Assembly: GCF_032229225.1 (NCBI RefSeq) | Contig: NZ_CP135076.1 | Span: 1,469,001-1,533,000, forward strand | DNA: 64,000 bases | Direction of reading: 5' to 3' | Origin: Stakelama saccharophila | GTDB taxonomy: Bacteria > Pseudomonadota > Alphaproteobacteria > Sphingomonadales > Sphingomonadaceae | In this document: positions 58,650-64,000 of the stretch, one piece after another | Layout of the letters: each line of letters starts with the position of its first letter | Numbering within the stretch: the first letter of the stretch is position 1 | Notes under the pieces: model-generated | What the model was told of the DNA's origin: nothing | Databases searched by the model: none | What the model saw: only the letters and a program-made list of their open reading frames with translations | Position numbers and translations under genes: made by a program

Positions 58650-60287
58650 GTGACACCAGGCAAGGAACTTCTCTTCGTCGCGCTCGGCGGGTCGGGCGAG
58701 ATCGGCATGAACGTCAACTGCTATGGCACCCGCGGCCAATGGGTGATGGTGGATTGCGGCATCACCTTCGCCGATCCCGGCTATCCGGGCGTGGACGTGA
58801 TCCTGCCGGATCTCCGCTTCATCGAGGAACAGCTCGACGGGCTGACGGGGATCGTCCTCACCCACGGCCACGAGGATCATATCGGCGCCATTCCCTATCT
58901 GGCGCTGGATCTGGGCGTGCCGATCTATGCTTCGCCGTTCACCGCGGGGCTGGTGCGGTGCAAGCTGGAAGAGGAAGGCATAGCCGACGAGGTCGAGCTG
59001 AACGTCGTCGATCCCGGCACCGATTTCGAGGTCGGCCCGTTCGGTATGCGTTTCGTCCCCGTCGCCCACTCCATTCCGGAGGGTAACGCGGTCCTCATCA
59101 CCTCTGAATATGGCACCGTGCTGCATACCGGCGACTGGAAGCTGGACGACGCGCCGGTGCTGGGCGACGTCGCCACCGCCGATACGCTGAAGGCGATCGG
59201 CGACGACGGTGTTCTCGCGCTCATGTGCGATTCGACCAACGTCTACAACGCCGAAGCGTCGGGACCCGAGGAAAGCGTGCGCGCGGGACTGGCCGAGGTC
59301 GTGGCGGAGGCGCGCGGCCGCGTGATGGTGACGACGTTCGCGTCGAACGCCGCGCGGCTGAAGACGCTGGCCGACGTGGCGCAAGACACGGGTCGGACGC
59401 TGTGCGTTGCCGGCCGCTCGCTCAACCGTATCCTGCGCGTGGCGCAGCAGACCGGTTATCTGAAGGATTTCCCGCGCACTGTCGATTTCGACACGGCCAT
59501 GGACCTGCCGCGCGAAGACGTGCTGATCATCGCCACCGGCGGGCAGGGGGAGCCGCGCGCGGCCCTGGCACGCGTGGCCGAGGGTACGCATCCGATCGCC
59601 CTGGAGGCCGGCGACCGGGTGATCTTCTCGTCCAAGCAGATTCCGGGCAACGAGGTGGCGATCGGCCGCATCCAGAACCAGCTCGCCGCGCGCGGGGTGG
59701 AGATGATCACCGAGCGGCAGGCGCATATCCACGTCTCCGGCCATCCGGGTCGCCCGGAGCTGAAGGCGATGTACGACTGGATACGGCCCGACATCCTGAT
59801 CCCCGTGCATGGGGAGATGCGACACCTGATGGAACATGCCCGGTTCGGCCTCGCAAACGGCATTCCGCAGGCGCTCGTGCAGACCGACGGCGATATCGTG
59901 CGGCTGGCGCCCGGTAGGGCGGAAAAGGTCGCCCACGCTTTTGTCGGGCGGCTCGTGCTGGATGGCGACGTGATCCTGCCCGCCGATGGCGGCACCATCA
60001 ACGAGCGCCGCAAACTGTCCATCAACGGCCAGATTTCGGTGGCGGTCGCGCTGGATGCGGGCGGGCGCCTGGCCGGGGACCCGCAATTCCGGATGGCGGG
60101 CGTGCCGGTGGAAGAGGATCGCGACGAATTCCTGAACGAAACCGCCGATGCCGTGCGCCGCGCGCTGGAGAAGCGTTCCGGCGACCTCGAGGCGACGCGC
60201 GAAAGCCTGCGCCTGGCGGTGCGGCGGACTGCCCGCCGCTGGACGGGCAAGAAACCGGTGGTCGACGTTCTGATCGTCGAGGTCTGA
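58650..60287 (+). CDS. rnj: Ribonuclease J
   Basis: 545 aa from the GTG at 58650, with AGGA upstream. The metallo-beta-lactamase core has LTHGHEDHIGAIPYL (HxHxDH zinc site), VAHSIPEGNAVLI and HTGDWKLDDAP. The beta-CASP domain has CDSTNVYNAEASGPEESV, ATGGQGEPRAALARVAEGTH and HIHVSGHPGRPELKAM. The C-terminal domain follows. It acts as a 5'-3' exo- and endoribonuclease in mRNA decay and rRNA maturation. Its position in this chain is typical of alphaproteobacteria. Confidence 0.96.
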   Translation: MTPGKELLFVALGGSGEIGMNVNCYGTRGQWVMVDCGITFADPGYPGVDVILPDLRFIEEQLDGLTGIVLTHGHEDHIGAIPYLALDLGVPIYASPFTAGLVRCKLEEEGIADEVELNVVDPGTDFEVGPFGMRFVPVAHSIPEGNAVLITSEYGTVLHTGDWKLDDAPVLGDVATADTLKAIGDDGVLALMCDSTNVYNAEASGPEESVRAGLAEVVAEARGRVMVTTFASNAARLKTLADVAQDTGRTLCVAGRSLNRILRVAQQTGYLKDFPRTVDFDTAMDLPREDVLIIATGGQGEPRAALARVAEGTHPIALEAGDRVIFSSKQIPGNEVAIGRIQNQLAARGVEMITERQAHIHVSGHPGRPELKAMYDWIRPDILIPVHGEMRHLMEHARFGLANGIPQALVQTDGDIVRLAPGRAEKVAHAFVGRLVLDGDVILPADGGTINERRKLSINGQISVAVALDAGGRLAGDPQFRMAGVPVEEDRDEFLNETADAVRRALEKRSGDLEATRESLRLAVRRTARRWTGKKPVVDVLIVEV

Positions 60288-60291
60288 GCGC

Positions 60292-60555
60292 GTGGCCTGG
60301 CAGTCGATGCTGGCGGTCTATGTGCTGTTCTGGGTGATCACCGCCTTCGTGGTGCTGCCGTTCAACGTGCGGACGGACCCGGCGGCGGGGGACGAGCATG
60401 TGCCGGGACAGGCCGACAGCGCGCCGGCGACGGTGCCGTTCCGCCGCATCCTGCTGCAGACGACGCTGGTATCGGCCATTCTGTTCGCGCTGTTCGCCCT
60501 GAACTACAGCTATGGCTGGGTCACGGTCGCGATGCTCGATTTCAGCGCCGGGTGA
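60292..60555 (+). CDS. DUF1467 family membrane protein
   Basis: 87 aa from the GTG at 60292, four bases after the RNase J stop. Two membrane helices (about 5-25, SMLAVYVLFWVITAFVVLPF, and 53-75, LLQTTLVSAILFALFALNYSYGW) flank a loop NVRTDPAAGDEHVPGQADSAP, the DUF1467 signature. Its function is unknown. It ends the long plus-strand run beginning at nuoA, and its stop lies next to that of the converging coiled-coil gene. Confidence 0.9.
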   Translation: MAWQSMLAVYVLFWVITAFVVLPFNVRTDPAAGDEHVPGQADSAPATVPFRRILLQTTLVSAILFALFALNYSYGWVTVAMLDFSAG

Positions 60556-62889
60556 TCAGGCGCGCAGGCGTTCGATCGCCTGGGCCAGCGCGACGTAGAG
60601 CTTGCCCATATCCGACGACAACAGCGTCACGCCCATCGGCGTGCCGTCGCGCAGCGCCAGCACGTGGCGCAGCATGGCCTCGAAATCGTGGATGTAGCGG
60701 TTGACCTGTTCGCGGAATTCCGGCTCATCATTGTACATCCGGCCGATTTCGCGTGCTTCGTGGGGCTCCAGCAGGCGCACGGCGCGGCGGGTGAACACGC
60801 CGCGATCGCCCTTCAGATAGGCGGCCCAGGCGCTGTCCGAAACCTCGTGGCTGAACGTCTTGGTGATGTCGATCGAAGCGGAGTTGAGCGCCTCGATCAA
60901 TAGCGAAACACGGCGCGCGAAGCTGTCGCGGTCATTCTCTTCGCGCTCGGCGCGCCCCTCCTCAATCCGCGCTTCGACCGCCGCCGTGGTCTCGGACAGA
61001 GCCTGCATCTGGCGCGCGAGCCGTTCGGAGGCGGTGGCGGCCGCGGCGACCGCTTCTTCGGTCGTGCGGTGCAGATCGGCGATCTGGCGACCGACCGTCG
61101 TTTCCGCCGCGCGGCCGAGCGCATCGGCGCCTTCCTGTTCCAGCTTGCGCGCGGCGGCGGGAATGACGCTGGCGAGCGTGGTGCGGGCCTGATCGCTGGC
61201 CGTCGTCGCGGTTTCGCGGATGCGCAGCAGCGAATCGACCAGTTGCGGCGCCGCTTCGTCGGCGAAGCGCCGCGTGCTCTCGACCGTGGCGTCGACGATC
61301 TTCTGCACGTCGGCGATGCGATCCTTGCCCACGTCCAGATTCTCGAGCAGCGATTCGGTTACGGCGGCAAGCGTGTCGCGCTGGGTGCCGACGACCCCGG
61401 CGATCGCCTCGATCGCGTCGTGCGTGCTTTCCGCCGCCGTGACGAGTGACAGCAGCTCCGGCTTGGCGCTGGCGACGATCGAGCGGCTCTGGCCGATGCG
61501 CTCGTCGAGCCGCTGAAGCGCGCCGGGAAGCGTCTCGTCCATCTCGCGCGCCGCGGCGTCCAGGGCGACGAGCAGATTTTCCGCCGTCGCGATGACCTGT
61601 CCCGCGGTTTCGTCGCCGCTCTGCATCGAATGCGTCATGGCATTGGCCGATTCGGTGAGGGCGCTGAGCGAGGCGGCAAGTTCCTGCGTCCGCTTCATGC
61701 CGTCGCCGTGCAACTGCTCGAAGCGGGAATCGGCTTCGGCGGCACCGCTTTCCAGCGTTTCGAACAGCACCGCGCCGCGCTGCTGCTGCTCGCCGAGCTG
61801 TTCGGCGATACGGGAAATGGCGGCGTCGACGCCCTGGATGCGTTCGGCCAAAGCGGCGACGCCTTCTTCGCCGGCCCGTTCCATCGCGCCCTGGTTGCTG
61901 GAGATCATGGCAAGCATCGCCTCGCCTTGGGCGGTGATGCCCTGGCGCGCCTGCTCGACCGCGTCGGCGGCGCGGTCGAGCACACCGTCGACGGCCTGCG
62001 ACATTTCCGCCGTGACCTTTTCCAGCCGGGCGCCGGCGGTTTCGCTGGTCGCTTCCATGCGGGCGATGTGCGCGGCAAGCCGCTCGGCCGCGCCGCCGGA
62101 GACCTCGTTCGCCTCGCGCCCGCGCTGTGCGAGCGCGGCAAGCTGGGCATCGAGCGCCGCGGCATGCTTGCTGGCATTCAGACCCGATTCGTCGAGCGTG
62201 CGCGCCAGGGCCTGGGTTTCCTCATGCGCACGGGGCAGGGATGCGAGGACCACGTTGAGCGACTTTTCGGCATCGCCCGCGGCCTGGCCGAGGGTGCGGG
62301 TGGAACGGTCGATGGCGTCGGCCTGGTCGCCCATGCCGTTGCTGACGGCGCGCAGGCGTTCCGCGGCATCGTCGCCCAGCGACAGCAGATAGTTGGTCTG
62401 CTTGGCGAGTTCGGCGCGATTCTCCTCGATCTTTTGCGACAGGGTGGCGACCATGCGCTCCAGGCTGATCGCCTCCGCACGCATGGCGCGCGCGGTCGAT
62501 CCGAAGCGCCGCGCCTCCGCGCGGCTCGTGCGCAGGGCGAGCAGCCACAGGATGCCGATGAGCGTGGGCGGAACGCACAGCGCGGCGATGAACTCCACGA
62601 TCGCGACGGGCGCCATGGGGCGGCTGATGGTCGGCCAGGCGAGGTAGAGCATGCCGCCGAGCCACGCCGCGGTGGCCAGGGTCGCGAGGACCGGCATGAT
62701 CCGGTCCAACCGTCCGGTCGACTCGTGTTCGTCCGGCTCCGCATGGTCGAGGTCCGAAAACCCCGCCTCTTCGGCCTCGACCGTTTCGTCGAGAGCGGCG
62801 TTGCCGGCCGCTTCGATTTCCCCGTCGGGGCTTTCGGACCCCGCCTCGTGCCCGGGCCTCAGCCCGACGATCTTCGACACCCCGCTCAT
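60556..62889 (-). CDS. Large membrane-anchored coiled-coil protein, unrecognised
   Basis: 777 aa from the ATG at 62889 (MSGVSKIVGLRPG); no strong ribosome binding site. An acidic N-terminal tail (about 1-60, EAEEAGFSDLDHAEPDEHE) is followed by a two-helix hairpin (about 66-84 and 94-119). About 500 residues of Ala/Glu/Gln/Arg-rich helix come next, with chemoreceptor-like patterns (MGDQADAIDRSTRTLGQAAG, MEATSETAGARLEKVTAEM). The C-terminal domain of about 120 residues is conserved-looking and globular (RRVSLLIEALNSASIDITK, WAAYLKGDRGVFTRRAVRLL, GVTLLSSDMGKLYVALAQAIERL). I do not recognise the family. A scaffold or sensory role at the inner membrane is possible. Confidence 0.88.
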   Translation of the reverse strand: MSGVSKIVGLRPGHEAGSESPDGEIEAAGNAALDETVEAEEAGFSDLDHAEPDEHESTGRLDRIMPVLATLATAAWLGGMLYLAWPTISRPMAPVAIVEFIAALCVPPTLIGILWLLALRTSRAEARRFGSTARAMRAEAISLERMVATLSQKIEENRAELAKQTNYLLSLGDDAAERLRAVSNGMGDQADAIDRSTRTLGQAAGDAEKSLNVVLASLPRAHEETQALARTLDESGLNASKHAAALDAQLAALAQRGREANEVSGGAAERLAAHIARMEATSETAGARLEKVTAEMSQAVDGVLDRAADAVEQARQGITAQGEAMLAMISSNQGAMERAGEEGVAALAERIQGVDAAISRIAEQLGEQQQRGAVLFETLESGAAEADSRFEQLHGDGMKRTQELAASLSALTESANAMTHSMQSGDETAGQVIATAENLLVALDAAAREMDETLPGALQRLDERIGQSRSIVASAKPELLSLVTAAESTHDAIEAIAGVVGTQRDTLAAVTESLLENLDVGKDRIADVQKIVDATVESTRRFADEAAPQLVDSLLRIRETATTASDQARTTLASVIPAAARKLEQEGADALGRAAETTVGRQIADLHRTTEEAVAAAATASERLARQMQALSETTAAVEARIEEGRAEREENDRDSFARRVSLLIEALNSASIDITKTFSHEVSDSAWAAYLKGDRGVFTRRAVRLLEPHEAREIGRMYNDEPEFREQVNRYIHDFEAMLRHVLALRDGTPMGVTLLSSDMGKLYVALAQAIERLRA

Positions 62890-62973
62890 GGCCACTATGT
62901 CTATCACGTTTCCCTCGCCGGCAAACCGTTTTGCGACACACCGCGTTAACCCGAGGCGTGATAGCGGTGGAGC

Positions 62974-63267
62974 ATGGCTTACGATCCCGGTGCAATCGAT
63001 GCGACTCTGGCGGCCGCGCTGGGCGACGAGCCCGGACTGATCGCGGAATTGCGCCTGGCCTTTCTCGAGGGCGTGCAGGAACATCTCGCCACGCTTTCCT
63101 CGGCGGCGCGGCAGGAGGAATGGGATTCGGCCGCGATGCGCATGAAGGGACTTGCCGCCAGCTTCGGTGCGGTGCGGCTGATGGCGCTGGCCACGGAAGC
63201 GACCGCGTGCGCCGCCGGCCACCGGGAGATGGTCCGCCGGATCGAGCGCGCCGTATCGCGGCTGTAG
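62974..63267 (+). CDS. Hpt-domain-like protein lacking the phospho-histidine
   Basis: 97 aa, four-helix fold of a histidine phosphotransfer domain: LIAELRLAFLEGVQEHLATL, then AAMRMKGLAASFGAVRLMALATEA, then a final helix. In true Hpt domains the second helix reads A-H-x-L-K-G; here the His position is Met (A-M-R-M-K-G). It therefore cannot carry phosphate at the normal site and may be a binding-only domain. It is divergent from the coiled-coil gene, with 84 bases between starts, so the two may be co-regulated. Confidence 0.82.
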   Translation: MAYDPGAIDATLAAALGDEPGLIAELRLAFLEGVQEHLATLSSAARQEEWDSAAMRMKGLAASFGAVRLMALATEATACAAGHREMVRRIERAVSRL

Positions 63268-63391
63268 GGTCCGGCCGCGCTATTTCTTGCGGCTGAATTT
63301 CTGGCGGCTGAGTTCGCGCATCGCCGGTCGAGCCCGTCAGCGTCAGGGATACGTGCGATCCTTTAGCAGGGCGCGCAACTGTGGTGGCGGC

Positions 63392-64000
63392 TCAGTCGAT
63401 GCCGCGCGCTTCGGCCCGCGCTTCCAACAGCGCCCACAGCCCGCGATGCTGGGCAAGGAGCTGATCGGCGCCGAACAGCATCGCGCGTTCGATGGCGACA
63501 CCGTCCGACAGCGCGGCGAGCAGCGCGGCCGCTTCATGCTCCGGTGGCAACGTGGATTGCGGCGCGGCCACGCCCAGGCGGAGCGCGGCGGCGTCGAGTA
63601 GCCGGCGGATTTCCTGCCATTCCAGGGCGAGTACCACGGCCGCGCCCAATGCACAGCCCTTGCGTTCCGATCGTCCGAGCGTATCGAGGGCGTGGCGCTG
63701 CGCGGCACTGGCGGCTTCCGCCTCCGCCTGGCCGGGGGTGCTCGGCACCGGACCGGCGGCAGCGGCAAGGTTCGCCAGATAGCTTCGCTCGATCGCGAAG
63801 GCGTTCGCCGCAGCGATCAGCCAGTCGCGGGCGGGCGGGCCGGGCATGTAGTCGGCCGCATGTTCGATGATCCCCGGATAGCGTCCGTGCAGCGCACATA
63901 GATGATGCACGGCGTCGGCGCGATCGCGTGCGGGGCAGTCCCGGCCGATCAGGTGTTCGACGAAGGGCTGGGCCGTGGTTCCATCGGCGCGCACCAGTGC
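63392..64000 (-). CDS. Unrecognised alanine-rich helical protein (N-terminus may extend beyond window)
   Basis: At least 200 aa; the frame stays open to the window edge, and a GTG at 63994 is only a possible start. The reading is mostly helical: AVHHLCALHGRYPGIIEHAAD, PARDWLIAAANAFAIERSYLANLAAAAGP, AVVLALEWQEIRRLLDAAALRLG and SDGVAIERAMLFGADQLLAQHRGLWALLEARA. No membrane segment, signal peptide or catalytic motif is seen. I do not recognise the family. About 120 bases without features separate it from the Hpt-like gene. Confidence 0.7.
   Translation of the reverse strand, partial: ALVRADGTTAQPFVEHLIGRDCPARDRADAVHHLCALHGRYPGIIEHAADYMPGPPARDWLIAAANAFAIERSYLANLAAAAGPVPSTPGQAEAEAASAAQRHALDTLGRSERKGCALGAAVVLALEWQEIRRLLDAAALRLGVAAPQSTLPPEHEAAALLAALSDGVAIERAMLFGADQLLAQHRGLWALLEARAEARGID

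Overview
The window is high-GC chromosomal DNA. It reads as an alphaproteobacterium of the order Sphingomonadales (Sphingomonas-like). The evidence is a 930-residue TonB-dependent receptor with a sphingomonad-type plug, the zapA / 6S RNA / 5-formyltetrahydrofolate cyclo-ligase order, a nuoA-N operon followed by birA, coaX and RNase J, and many short palindromic intergenic repeats of the kind common in that order. No rRNA, CRISPR array, transposase, integrase or phage gene is visible. One tRNA (Asp) and one well-supported small RNA (6S) are present.

Layout. (1) 0-7.4 kb: the end of an exo/endonuclease-phosphatase family gene, an OmpR-type two-component system preceded by a secreted protein with seven EF-hand loops, a YfcG-like glutathione transferase and a TonB-dependent receptor. 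(2) 7.6-23 kb: an acyl-CoA catabolic island. A regulator with two TetR halves diverges from an acyl-CoA dehydrogenase, a zinc alcohol dehydrogenase, an APH-fold phosphotransferase and a decayed SDR gene. Then come a periplasmic TonB_C-repeat protein, a TesB thioesterase, a pair of acyl-CoA dehydrogenases, a FadJ-like bifunctional enzyme, a serine hydrolase and an acyl-CoA ligase. (3) 23-28.7 kb: a gene-free repeat-rich stretch, glycerol kinase, an AI-2E family permease, tRNA-Asp, a PRC-barrel protein, then DUF2842, 5-FCL, 6S RNA, zapA and a ZauP-like gene on the minus strand. (4) 28.9-36 kb: central carbon genes tkt, gap, a MOSC protein, pgk and class I aldolase, with an opposing MFS exporter. 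(5) 36-41.6 kb: a frameshifted DUF72 gene head-to-head with thiE, two cell-wall enzymes (L,D-transpeptidase, M23 peptidase), efp, an inositol-monophosphatase and a YbjN-domain protein. (6) 41.8-60.6 kb: the complete 14-subunit complex I operon nuoA-N, with two tiny membrane-protein genes (58 and 52 aa) and three palindromic repeats inside it. It runs on into birA, coaX, RNase J and DUF1467. (7) 60.5-64 kb: a 777-residue membrane-anchored coiled-coil protein of unknown role, a divergent Hpt-like protein that lacks the phospho-histidine, and a partial unrecognised gene.

How the genes work together. The acyl-CoA island holds the steps for activation (ligase), dehydrogenation (three dehydrogenases), hydration and oxidation (FadJ-like) and release (TesB). 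The dehydrogenase plus kinase-fold pair resembles a split version of ACAD10/ACAD11 and the LvaA/LvaC levulinate enzymes, so hydroxylated acyl-CoAs are possible substrates. Central carbon enzymes and complex I form the housekeeping core. Many neighbours are translationally coupled through ATGA, GTGA, TGATG or TAATG overlaps.

Most notable points: the large coiled-coil protein beside a pseudo-Hpt, the small membrane ORFs and repeats inside the nuo operon, the zero-gap head-to-head starts of thiE and DUF72, a duplicated alcohol dehydrogenase start, an SDR gene with its middle deleted, a birA with no standard start at its natural position, and a 6S RNA whose promoter overlaps the zapA stop codon.
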